Shown here: piece after piece, positions 32,120-40,844 of the stretch
Layout: the number at the start of each line of letters is the position of its first letter
Numbering within the stretch: position 1 is the stretch's first letter
Assembly (NCBI GenBank): GCA_029573725.1
Contig: JAKQDQ010000181.1
Coordinates: forward strand, 62,001-126,000
Length of the DNA: 64,000 nt
Direction: 5' to 3'
Origin: Verrucomicrobiota bacterium
GTDB taxonomy: Bacteria > Verrucomicrobiota > Verrucomicrobiia > Limisphaerales > JADLHS01
Notes under the pieces: generated by a model
Database searches by the model: none
What the model saw: the letters and a program-made list of their open reading frames with translations, nothing else
Told to the model about the DNA's origin: nothing
Position numbers and translations under genes: made by a program

Positions 32120-35050
32120 TTACCCGAGCAGGCGTTTCACCTGCGCCAAAGCCTCGTCCAGCCTGGTCGCATCCCGGCCCCCGCCGCGGGCGTGATCCGG
32201 CTTGCCGCCGCCTTTGCCTCCCACGATGGGGGTAATCTGCTGGATGATTTTGCCCGCTTGAATTTTCGCGGTGAATTCCGGGGCCACCGTCGCCACCAGG
32301 GAAACGGCGTTTTCGCCGTAGCCGCCCAGCACCACCACGCCTTTGAACCGGCCTTTGAGTGCATCGGCGATCGCCTGCAGAAAATCGCCCTCCGCCGCGC
32401 CCAGGTTGTGGGCAATGAACGGGGTGTTGTTCACGGTCTGGGCGCGCCCCAGCAACTCGCTGGCCGCATTGGAAGCGTTGCGCTGCAGCGCCAGCTTGAC
32501 CTCCTTTTCCAGCTGCTTCTGCTGAGCCAGCAAGGCCTCGATTTTTTTTTCCAGCTCGTGAACCGGCGCATTCACCCGGCCGGCCAGGTGCTTGATGAGC
32601 GCCACTTCCCCGGTGGCTCGCTGGTAGGCTTCCAATCCGGCCACGGCTTCGATGCGGCGCACCCCGGCGGCGATGGCATTCTCGCCCGTGATGCGGAACA
32701 AACCGATCTCGCCGGTGGCGCGCGTGTGCGTGCCGCCGCAAAGTTCCATCGAGTAGCCATCCAACTGCTGCGGCCGGCCACCGATCTGGACCACGCGGAC
32801 GCTCTCTCCGTATTTTTCGCCAAACAAATGCATCACGTCCGGGCGGGATTTCACTGCCGCAAAGGGCACTTCCGCCCAGCTTACTCCCGCATTTTCGAGG
32901 ATGCGTTCGTTGACAATTTTTTCGATGTCGGCCACCTGCGCCGGCGTCAGCGGCGCGCTGTTGAAATCGAAGGTCAGCTTGTCCGGTCCGACAAACGAAC
33001 CCTTCTGCGTCGCGTCGCGACTCACCACCTCGTGCAGCGCCCAGTGCAGCAAATGCGTGACGGTGTGATGGCGCTGAATCGCGGCGCGGCGGGGTTTTTC
33101 AACGGACAATGTGAGTTGTGAGCCGACGGCGGGGGCATCGCCACCACCCTCGACGAAGTGCAGCCAGGTGTTGCCGGATTTTTGCGTGTTGGCGATGCGC
33201 CAGAGCCGGCCGTCGCCGACCAGCTCGCCGGTGTCGCCGACCTGACCGCCCATCTCGGCGTAGCACGCGCTGGTGTCGAGGATCACGGCGGTCTTGTCCT
33301 TGAGCGAAACGACTTCCAGCACTTTCGCGTCCACCGACAGGTGGTCGTAGCCGACAAACTTCGTGGGCGTGGTGGTTTCGATTTGCGAGAGCGAGATGAC
33401 CTCCTTCTTCTGCGCGGCGCGGGCGCGGGCGCGCTGCTCCTCCATCAACTTCTCAAAGCCTTCCTTGTCCACGGTCAAACCGCGTTCGCGCGCCATCAAC
33501 TCGGTGAGGTCGAGCGGGAAGCCGTAGGTGTCGTAGAGTTCAAAGGCAAACTTTGCGTCCAGAGGCGGGTACTCAATTCCCAAATCAGCAAGTTTTGATT
33601 GAGCGTCGGAATTTAGGTCGAGCGTCCTCGTCGCACCCACTTCAGAACTTGCGAACTCTTTGTAAACGGTTCGGAAGCCTTGCCCGGCTGTTTTCATCAG
33701 CACCAAATCGGAAACCAAGTTCCACCAATGCTTGTCGAAGAGTTCAATTCCCCGGTCCAGCGTCTTGTTAAACGCGTCCTCCTCATTCCGGATCACGTCC
33801 TGAATCTGGTGCTGCCGGGTGCGGATTTCAGGAAACACGTCGCCCATCGTGTCGGCGAGCACGTCCACGAGTTTGTAGAAAAACGGTTCTTTGAAGCCGA
33901 GCGTCCGACCGTAGCGCACGGCGCGGCGCAGGATGCGGCGCAGGACGTAATTGCGATCCGTGTTGCCGGGTTGGATGCCGTCGGCGATGGCAAAACCCAA
34001 GGTGCGGATGTGGTCGGCAATAACGCGGAACGCGACGTCAATTTTTTCCTGCTCCGTATCGCCGGGGCTGTCGGGTTTCGGGAGCGTGCTGCCGTATTTC
34101 TTGCCGCATAATCGCTCCAGTTCATCAAAAATGGGTCGGAAGATGTCGGTTTCGTAGTTGGAGATTTTGGCGCCGGCAAAATCCGTCAGTCCTTTTGTGC
34201 CCTGGAGGATGCTGGTGACGCGCTCAAAACCCATGCCGGTGTCCACATGCTTCGCCGGCAGCGGGGTGAAGGTGCCGTCGGGGTTGGCGTTGAATTGAAT
34301 GAAGACCAGGTTCCAAATCTCCATGCACTCGGCGCGGCCCTGGTTGACGAGCGCGCCTTTTGTGTCGCCAGCCGGCGTGAGGTCCATGTGCAGTTCGGAG
34401 CACGGGCCGCACGGGCCGGTCTCGCCCATCATCCAGAAGTTGTCTTTTTTGTTGCCGGGGATGATGTGCGTTTTTGGGTCCAGCCCGGCCGCAATAAACT
34501 GGCGGGCCCAATACAGGGCGGCTTCCTGATCGGAAACTTCAAAGGGTGACGCGTTGGGATCCGGGGCGATGAACGTGCGCGAGGTCAGCGTCAGTGCGAG
34601 CACCTGTTCCAGTTCGATGGCCCATTGCTTTTCCCAACCCGGGGTGCCGAGGTACGGACAGAAGACCGTCGCATACAGGCGCGCCGGGGGAAATTTCCAT
34701 TTGCCGACCACGAGTTCCCACGCCCACGGGATGGCTTCCCGCTTGAAGTAATCGCCAAAGCTCCAGTTGCCGAGCATCTCAAAAAATGTGTGGTGATAGG
34801 TATCCAGCCCGACATCTTCGAGGTCATTGTGCTTGCCACCAGCGCGGATGCACTTCTGGGTGTCCGCCGCGCGGCCCGGCGTGTAGGGGCAGGGAGTTTG
34901 CCCCAGGAAGATGGGCACGAACTGGTTCATCCCGGCATTGGTGAACAGCAGGTTCGGGCTGTCGGGCAGCAGGCTCGAGGAGGGGACTATGGTGTGTTGT
35001 TTCGACTGGAAAAAGTCGAGGAACGACTGGCGGATTTGTGACGAGGTCAT
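32120..35050 (-). CDS. alaS: Alanine-tRNA ligase, with an atypical AT-richer insert
   Basis: This 976-residue cytoplasmic alanyl-tRNA synthetase starts at the ATG at 35050 (M-T-S-S-Q-I-R-Q-S-F-L-D-F-F). Class II catalytic text: PSSSLLPDSPNLLFTNAGMN, KCIRAGGKHNDLEDVG, HHTFFEMLGNWSFGDYFK, ETGPCGPCSELH. The editing domain has HTVTHLLHWAL and the Zn-site S-M-E-L-C-G-G-T-H. The C-terminal C-Ala/DHHA1 part ends VGGKGGGKPDHARGGG. Between R-G-I-E-L-F-D-K and F-A-F-E-L-Y-D-T-Y-G-F-P-L-D lie about 57 residues where E. coli AlaRS has about a dozen (bases about 33565-33735). This stretch is visibly AT-richer than the rest of the gene. Frame and motifs are intact, so the enzyme should be active. Confidence 0.95.
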   Translation of the reverse strand: MTSSQIRQSFLDFFQSKQHTIVPSSSLLPDSPNLLFTNAGMNQFVPIFLGQTPCPYTPGRAADTQKCIRAGGKHNDLEDVGLDTYHHTFFEMLGNWSFGDYFKREAIPWAWELVVGKWKFPPARLYATVFCPYLGTPGWEKQWAIELEQVLALTLTSRTFIAPDPNASPFEVSDQEAALYWARQFIAAGLDPKTHIIPGNKKDNFWMMGETGPCGPCSELHMDLTPAGDTKGALVNQGRAECMEIWNLVFIQFNANPDGTFTPLPAKHVDTGMGFERVTSILQGTKGLTDFAGAKISNYETDIFRPIFDELERLCGKKYGSTLPKPDSPGDTEQEKIDVAFRVIADHIRTLGFAIADGIQPGNTDRNYVLRRILRRAVRYGRTLGFKEPFFYKLVDVLADTMGDVFPEIRTRQHQIQDVIRNEEDAFNKTLDRGIELFDKHWWNLVSDLVLMKTAGQGFRTVYKEFASSEVGATRTLDLNSDAQSKLADLGIEYPPLDAKFAFELYDTYGFPLDLTELMARERGLTVDKEGFEKLMEEQRARARAAQKKEVISLSQIETTTPTKFVGYDHLSVDAKVLEVVSLKDKTAVILDTSACYAEMGGQVGDTGELVGDGRLWRIANTQKSGNTWLHFVEGGGDAPAVGSQLTLSVEKPRRAAIQRHHTVTHLLHWALHEVVSRDATQKGSFVGPDKLTFDFNSAPLTPAQVADIEKIVNERILENAGVSWAEVPFAAVKSRPDVMHLFGEKYGESVRVVQIGGRPQQLDGYSMELCGGTHTRATGEIGLFRITGENAIAAGVRRIEAVAGLEAYQRATGEVALIKHLAGRVNAPVHELEKKIEALLAQQKQLEKEVKLALQRNASNAASELLGRAQTVNNTPFIAHNLGAAEGDFLQAIADALKGRFKGVVVLGGYGENAVSLVATVAPEFTAKIQAGKIIQQITPIVGGKGGGKPDHARGGGRDATRLDEALAQVKRLLG

Positions 35051-35215
35051 GTAAAGCGTCGCTTGACGATTCGTAAACGGAAACTGGCAGCTCCCGGCCA
35101 TTGACGGAAGCTCCGATCTGGGCGGTGAATCCGCGGCCCAAATTCGGGTGGGGACTTTAGCAAAAGTCGGCGCGGCGAGGCGAGTTGAAGTTTTGGTCCT
35201 CGAATCGGGCGCGGT

Positions 35216-36400
35216 TTACCACCGGAGCAGGTGCCGCCAATTGGGTTCAGGGCCAAAATTGAACTGGCACAACAGGCCGATGCTGTGCGCCCCGCCACCC
35301 TCCTTGCGGTCGGCATCCAGTCCGTAGCCATAGCGCAGGATGACGCGCCAGGCGTCACTTTTGGAGGTGTAGGAAAGATCCGGCCCAACGCCCGTGTGCC
35401 AGTGGGTGGACTGATTGAAACCGGGGATATATTCCACGTGCGCCGTGGTGCCGCCCAGGCGCAGTTGCCAGCGGTGATCGGCGGAGAGCGAAAACGAATA
35501 GGAGACGCTCAAATGTGTGAAGCGCGCCGCCGAAATCTCTTGATAATAATAGCCGGGCAGGATCAGGGGAAACTCCGCAGCCAAGGGGAGGACTCCGCCC
35601 AGGCGCGCCGCACTGAAGCGGTCGGAATGATGCGAGCCGCCGGTCGTCAGCGCCGCCGTGAACTGCATGCCGATGTTGGTCCAGGAATAGTTCAACCCGG
35701 CGTAGAGCCAGTAAGTGCCCACGCCCGGAACGACCTTGCGGTCATTGGCAAATCCGTAATACCGATCATCGACCAGCCGCCATTCGTGTTCGTACCAGAC
35801 GGATAATTCCATGGCGAGATCCGGATACAACACGGGCTCCCGCCCGGCCAATCGCAATCCGGTGCGTACGGACAGGTTGACCCGTTCATCGGGCAGTTCA
35901 AACGTGGGCGCCGTCTTGCTGGTGGCGTCATAGGTGGAGTAGTGGAAGCCGCCGCTCAACACGTAGTTTAACGGGATCAGCTGATCCGGATTGAGGCGGT
36001 GATACAACCGCAACCCGGCGCCGCCGCCGTAACCGTTGAAACTCTCATCGCGCAGATAATGGCCCTGGCGGATTTCGTAATAATTGTCGCTGAACCCGCC
36101 GCCACTCACGGCCAGCCCGAGATCGGTGTGGGGGGAGAGCGCTTCGCGAAAACCCAGTTCCCCGTCAAAATACACCGGCGCCACCGCCACCCGCAGCGCC
36201 AGGTTGGTCTGCCGAAATGCGGGGTTGTTGTAGTAGTAATAGGCGTACGCCGCTTGCGGGCCGCGGCCGGCCAGCGGCTGATCGTAACCCAGGTGCAGCA
36301 GATTGCGCGGGTAAGGATCAATCTGGGCGTGAACCGGCAGCCCGGCACAGACGGCCAGACTCAGAAGCGTCAACGCAGTTGCCGGATGCCGGAAACCCAC
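35216..36400 (-). CDS. Outer-membrane beta-barrel protein of unknown function
   Basis: This is a 394-residue protein with a Sec signal (GFRHPATALTLLSLAVCAGLPVHAQ). It is followed by alternating polar/hydrophobic strands rich in Tyr, Gly and Trp, for example AYAYYYYNNPAF, LALRVAVAPVYFDGELGF, GYGGGAGLRLYHRL, HLSVSYSFSLSADHRWQLRLGG and RVILRYGYGLDADRK, ending in aromatic-rich NFGPEPNWRHLLRW. The composition and strand periodicity indicate a 14-18-stranded barrel. I see no TonB box or plug and no enzyme motif. The start is a GTG at 36400. It lies behind alaS with 165 bases between and may have its own promoter. Confidence 0.75.
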   Translation of the reverse strand: MGFRHPATALTLLSLAVCAGLPVHAQIDPYPRNLLHLGYDQPLAGRGPQAAYAYYYYNNPAFRQTNLALRVAVAPVYFDGELGFREALSPHTDLGLAVSGGGFSDNYYEIRQGHYLRDESFNGYGGGAGLRLYHRLNPDQLIPLNYVLSGGFHYSTYDATSKTAPTFELPDERVNLSVRTGLRLAGREPVLYPDLAMELSVWYEHEWRLVDDRYYGFANDRKVVPGVGTYWLYAGLNYSWTNIGMQFTAALTTGGSHHSDRFSAARLGGVLPLAAEFPLILPGYYYQEISAARFTHLSVSYSFSLSADHRWQLRLGGTTAHVEYIPGFNQSTHWHTGVGPDLSYTSKSDAWRVILRYGYGLDADRKEGGGAHSIGLLCQFNFGPEPNWRHLLRW

Positions 36401-36527
36401 CGCGGCAGCTTAATCGGCGGTGGTGGCTTCGGCGATACGTTTCTTGAAAATGAAACATGGCCAGGGGGCACCAGGCGCTAGGCCGGATTTCCTTGTCGTC
36501 GAACGGGCATGACTCGGTTGGCGCGGG

Positions 36528-37037
36528 TTAATTTCGTTCCGATTGCCGGCGCGCCTGCTCGTTTTTTCCCCGTTGCTCGGCGAAAAACGTGAGCAGAAGC
36601 TGCCGGCACTCCTCCTCCCGCACGCCGGCGGTGATCGCGCAACGGTGGTTTAGCGTGGGGAATTGCAGCAGGTTCAGCGCGCCCCCGGCTGCGCCGGCCT
36701 TCGGGTCGCGCGCGCCGAACACCACGCGCTGGAACCGCACATGCACCATGGCTCCGGCGCACATCGGACACGGCTCCTTGGTGACGTAAAGCGTGCAGTC
36801 GGTCAAACGCCAGTCCCCAACGGCCTGCTCGGCCTGGGTGATGGCCAGCATTTCCGCGTGGGCGGTGGCGTCCTTGAGCAACTCCACCTGGTTGCCGGCG
36901 CGCGCAATGATTTGTCCGGCGCGCACCACGACCGCACCAACCGGGACTTCTCCGGCCTCGTGCGCCTTGAGTGCCTGGCGCAGGGCTTCCCCCATGAAGT
37001 AATGGTCGCTTTCCCGGTCAATGATGGGATCCTTCAT
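36528..37037 (-). CDS. tadA: tRNA-specific adenosine deaminase TadA
   Basis: This 169-residue zinc deaminase converts the wobble A34 of tRNA-Arg(ACG) to inosine. The zinc and catalytic motif H60-A-E62 and the second zinc site P-C90-P-M-C93 are present, with the family context EVPVGAVVV, NAT/DATAHAEMLAI and CAGAMVHVRF. The ATG at 37037 opens at M-K-D-P-I; an upstream frame to 37085 adds only low-complexity Ala/Pro. The C-terminal tail is Arg/Gln-rich. It is divergent from pyc, with 209 bases between the starts. Confidence 0.92.
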   Translation of the reverse strand: MKDPIIDRESDHYFMGEALRQALKAHEAGEVPVGAVVVRAGQIIARAGNQVELLKDATAHAEMLAITQAEQAVGDWRLTDCTLYVTKEPCPMCAGAMVHVRFQRVVFGARDPKAGAAGGALNLLQFPTLNHRCAITAGVREEECRQLLLTFFAEQRGKNEQARRQSERN

Positions 37038-37246
37038 TTCAAGTGGCGGTGGACTGGCTGCCGCGCGACTACCATATCCGGTCATGGCTTGGTCGCAAGC
37101 CCGGTTCGCGGAACCGCCGCCCGCATGATTCCGGCGGCCCGGGGAGCTGCCGCGCCAGCGGCGCCGGCGGGCGCGCGCCGCCCCGCAGCCATTCCAAGAT
37201 TGCTTGCCGCGCCTGAATGGAGTTTCATAGCCGCTGTTTTGATGTT

Positions 37247-40200
37247 ATGAGTTCTGCCACACCAACCCCGCCCGTGCTGCCGCGTAAATTGCTTGTCGCC
37301 AATCGGAGCGAGATTGCCATTCGCGTTTTCCGCGCGGCCACGGAGCTTGGGTTGCGGACCGTGGCGATTTACGCGCAAGAGGACCGGCTGGCCATTCATC
37401 GCTTCAAGGCGGACGAGGCGTACTTGGTTGGCGTGGGCAAAGGGCCGGTGGGCGCGTATCTGGACATTCCCGGCATTATTGCGCTGGCGAAGGAAAAGGG
37501 CGTGGATTTCATTCATCCCGGCTATGGGTTTTTGGCGGAAAACGCCGAGTTCGCGGAAGCCTGCGCCGCGGCAGGGATCACCTTTGTGGGCCCGCAGGCA
37601 AAGTTGCTGCGCTTGATGGGCGATAAAACCGCCGCGCGAACACTGGCGCAAAAAGTGGGCGTGCCGACGTTGCCGGGGACGGCTGAACCGGTGGCGCACC
37701 GCCGGGAAGCCTTGAAAATTGCGAAACAAATCGGCTTTCCACTGATGATCAAGGCGGCGTTTGGGGGGGGCGGTCGCGGCATGCGGGTGGTGCAGCGTCC
37801 GGGGGAACTGGCGGCGCTGCTGGATGAAGCGCAGGGCGAGGCGGGGCGCGCATTTGGTAATCCGGCGGTTTTCCTGGAGCGCTACATTCCGCGCGCCAAG
37901 CACATCGAGGTGCAGATTCTCGGCGACCAACACGGCAACGTGGTGCATTTGCACGAGCGCGATTGCTCGGTGCAACGCCGCCATCAAAAGGTCATTGAAA
38001 TTGCGCCGGGCGTGGCCCTGGACGAGGCGGTGCGCCGCGATCTGTGCGCGGCGGCGGTGCAGTTGAGCCGGGCGGTCGGGTACGACAACGCCGGGACGGT
38101 GGAATTTCTCTACGATCAGGACACGCAGGAATGGTTCTTCATCGAGATGAACCCGCGCATCCAGGTCGAACACACGGTGACGGAAGTGGTCACGGGCGTG
38201 GACCTGGTACGCTCGCAGATTTTGATTGCCGACGGCAGGCGGATGCACGATCCCGAGGTGGGAATTCCGTCCCAGGCTCAGATTGCGCGCCACGGGTACG
38301 CGGTGCAGTGCCGCATCACCACCGAGGATCCCGAGAACAAGTTCCAGCCGGATTACGGGCGCATTTTGACCTACCGTTCGGCGGGCGGATTTGGCGTGCG
38401 TTTGGATGGCGGCATGGGCTTTGCCGGCGCGGTCATCACGCCGTTCTACGATTCCCTGCTCGTCAAGTTGACGGTGAGTGGTCCGACCTTTGCCACCGCG
38501 CTACAGCGCATGGGGCGGGCGCTGGCCGAGTTCCGGATTCGCGGTGTAAAAACCAACATTCCGTTCCTGGAGAACGTCATTCACAATGAAATTTTCAAAA
38601 GTGGCCGGGCGTCCACGACCCTCATTGACACCAGTCCGGAACTGTTCAAGTTCAAACCGCGCCGCGACCGCGCCACCAAGCTGCTGACCTTCCTGGCGGA
38701 CGTGACGGTCAATGGGAATCCGCACGCCAAGGGCTACGTGCCCAGGGAGCCGCTCGCGCCGGCGCGCGTGCCGGTTTGTGATCACAAGCAAGCGCCGCCG
38801 CCCGGCACGCGGCAGTTGTTGTTGGAGCTCGGCCCAAGGAAATTCGCGGAGTGGACGCTGCGGCAAAAGCCGTTGCTCGTCACCGACACCACGTTTCGGG
38901 ATGCGCACCAATCGCTCTTTGCCACGCGCCTGCGCACGTACGACATGCTGGCGGTGGCGGCGGCGGTGGCCCGTTGCACCCCGCGGCTGTTCTCCCTGGA
39001 AATGTGGGGTGGCGCGACTTTTGACGCGTCATTGCGTTTTCTCCAGGAGGACCCGTGGGCGCGGTTGCGCGCCCTGCGGGCCCGCATCCCGAACGTCTGT
39101 TTCCAGATGCTCTTTCGCGGCTCGAATGCCGTTGGCTACTCGAATTATCCGGACAACGCGGTTGCGGGTTTCGTCACGCACGCGGCGGCGGCGGGCATGG
39201 ATATTTTCCGGATTTTCGATTCGTTGAATTACCTGCCCAATCTCAAGGTGGCGATGGAGGCGGTGAATGCGACCCACGCCATCTGCGAAGGCGCGTTGTG
39301 CTACACCGGCAACATCCTCGATCCGGCGCGCGCCAAGTACTCGCTGAAGTACTACATCAAGCTGGCCAAGGAATTGGAGAAGATGGGCGCGCACATTCTT
39401 GGGCTGAAGGACATGGCCGGCCTGTGCCGTCCGCCCGCGGCGCGGGTGCTGGTGAAGGCCTTGAAGGAGGAGGTCGGATTGCCGGTGCATTTTCACACGC
39501 ACGACACCAGCGGCATTGCGGCCGCCAGTGTTTTGAGCGCCGCGGAAGCGGGGGTGGATATTGTGGACCTGGCCAACGCGTCCTTGAGCGGTTCGACCAG
39601 CCAGCCCAATCTGAATTCGGTGGTCGCGGCGCTGCAATTCACCCGGCGCGACACCGGGTTGAACCTGGCGGCATTGAATGAGCTGGGCGATTACTGGGAG
39701 CAGGTCCGGACGTATTACGCGCCGTTTGACACCGCGCCGAAATCCGGCAGCGCGGAGGTGTATCTGCACGAAATGCCCGGCGGCCAGTTTACGAACTTGA
39801 AGGAGCAGGCCGCCGCCATGGGCCTGGCCAGCCATTGGCCGGAGATCGCGCGCACGTACGCCGAGGTGAACCAGTTGTTTGGCGATGTGATCAAGGTGAC
39901 CCCGAGCAGCAAGGCCATCGGTGACATGACCATGTTCCTCGTCACGCGCGGCATCAAGCCCGCCGACGTGCTGAATCTGACCCCGGGCAGCGTGCCGTTT
40001 CCGGAATCCGTCATTGACATGGTGCGCGGTGGTTTGGGGCAGCCGCTGGGCGGCTGGCCCCGGAAGCTGCAGCACATCATTCTCGGTGACCGCCCGCCGC
40101 TGAAGGGGCGTCCGGGCGCGGGCTTGAAACCGCTAAATTTCAACAGGATCAAGGACGACCTGGCGCCCAAACTCAAACGCGAAGCCACCCTGGACGACGT

Positions 40201-40723
40201 GTTCAGTTACGTGATGTATCCCGAGGTGTTCACCGAATTCGCCCGGAAGGTGAATGCCAGCAGCGATGTGTCCGTGCTGCCGACTCCGGCATTTTTCTAC
40301 GGCATGAAGCCGGGCCAGGAAATCGCGGTGGAGATCGAGCCGGGCAAAACCTTGTTCATCCGGCTCGTGAACATCGGCGCGGTGGATCCGGAGGGGCGGC
40401 GCGCGGTCAATTTCGAGTTGAACGGGATGAGCCGGCAAATTTCCGTGCCCGACAAGTCGGTCAAGGCCACGGTCAAAACACGCGCCAAAGCCGATCCGGC
40501 CCGGCCGCTGGAAATCGGCGCGCCCATTCCGGGGTTGGTCACGGCCGTGACGGTCAGTCCCGGGGCCAAAGTGGCCAAGGGCGCCAAATTGGCGGTGTTG
40601 GAGGCCATGAAGATGCAAACCACCATTTATGCACCCGCCGACGGCGTGGTGGATCAATTGACGGTGCAGGTGGGCGAGGCGGTGGAGAGCAAGGATTTGT
40701 TGCTGCGCCTGCGCGCCCCCTGA
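37247..40723 (+). CDS. pyc: Pyruvate carboxylase, single-chain
   Basis: This 1158-residue biotin enzyme makes oxaloacetate from pyruvate, ATP and bicarbonate (anaplerosis). The biotin-carboxylase domain covers about 15-460: KLLVANRSEIAIRVFRA, IHPGYGFLAENAEFA, ATP-grasp GGGGRGMRVV, ERDCSVQRRHQKV, EMNPRIQVEHTVTE. The carboxyltransferase domain covers about 545-815: VTDTTFRDAHQSLFATR, the metal-binding region with HFHTHDTSGIA and GLKDMAGL. The tetramerisation/central part follows, and a C-terminal biotinyl domain has the acceptor K1122 in E-A-M-K-M-Q-T. The ATG at 37247 gives a short S/T/P-rich leader before the BC domain. The downstream gene of unknown function begins 121 bases later. Confidence 0.95.
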   Translation: MSSATPTPPVLPRKLLVANRSEIAIRVFRAATELGLRTVAIYAQEDRLAIHRFKADEAYLVGVGKGPVGAYLDIPGIIALAKEKGVDFIHPGYGFLAENAEFAEACAAAGITFVGPQAKLLRLMGDKTAARTLAQKVGVPTLPGTAEPVAHRREALKIAKQIGFPLMIKAAFGGGGRGMRVVQRPGELAALLDEAQGEAGRAFGNPAVFLERYIPRAKHIEVQILGDQHGNVVHLHERDCSVQRRHQKVIEIAPGVALDEAVRRDLCAAAVQLSRAVGYDNAGTVEFLYDQDTQEWFFIEMNPRIQVEHTVTEVVTGVDLVRSQILIADGRRMHDPEVGIPSQAQIARHGYAVQCRITTEDPENKFQPDYGRILTYRSAGGFGVRLDGGMGFAGAVITPFYDSLLVKLTVSGPTFATALQRMGRALAEFRIRGVKTNIPFLENVIHNEIFKSGRASTTLIDTSPELFKFKPRRDRATKLLTFLADVTVNGNPHAKGYVPREPLAPARVPVCDHKQAPPPGTRQLLLELGPRKFAEWTLRQKPLLVTDTTFRDAHQSLFATRLRTYDMLAVAAAVARCTPRLFSLEMWGGATFDASLRFLQEDPWARLRALRARIPNVCFQMLFRGSNAVGYSNYPDNAVAGFVTHAAAAGMDIFRIFDSLNYLPNLKVAMEAVNATHAICEGALCYTGNILDPARAKYSLKYYIKLAKELEKMGAHILGLKDMAGLCRPPAARVLVKALKEEVGLPVHFHTHDTSGIAAASVLSAAEAGVDIVDLANASLSGSTSQPNLNSVVAALQFTRRDTGLNLAALNELGDYWEQVRTYYAPFDTAPKSGSAEVYLHEMPGGQFTNLKEQAAAMGLASHWPEIARTYAEVNQLFGDVIKVTPSSKAIGDMTMFLVTRGIKPADVLNLTPGSVPFPESVIDMVRGGLGQPLGGWPRKLQHIILGDRPPLKGRPGAGLKPLNFNRIKDDLAPKLKREATLDDVFSYVMYPEVFTEFARKVNASSDVSVLPTPAFFYGMKPGQEIAVEIEPGKTLFIRLVNIGAVDPEGRRAVNFELNGMSRQISVPDKSVKATVKTRAKADPARPLEIGAPIPGLVTAVTVSPGAKVAKGAKLAVLEAMKMQTTIYAPADGVVDQLTVQVGEAVESKDLLLRLRAP

Positions 40724-40844
40724 CCGGAGGCCCGGAAAATCAGGATTGACCCCACCAAAACCAGGCTTTCAATATCCGCGGGGGCGGAGCGGAGCTGGCG
40801 GTTGACCGGCAGTCATCCGCCCCACACATTCGCACTTGCGCACA

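Noticed and set aside
36401-36527. Possible extra small gene between tadA and the beta-barrel gene
   Set aside because: No frame has protein-like composition or a plausible start; it is treated as an ordinary intergenic gap.
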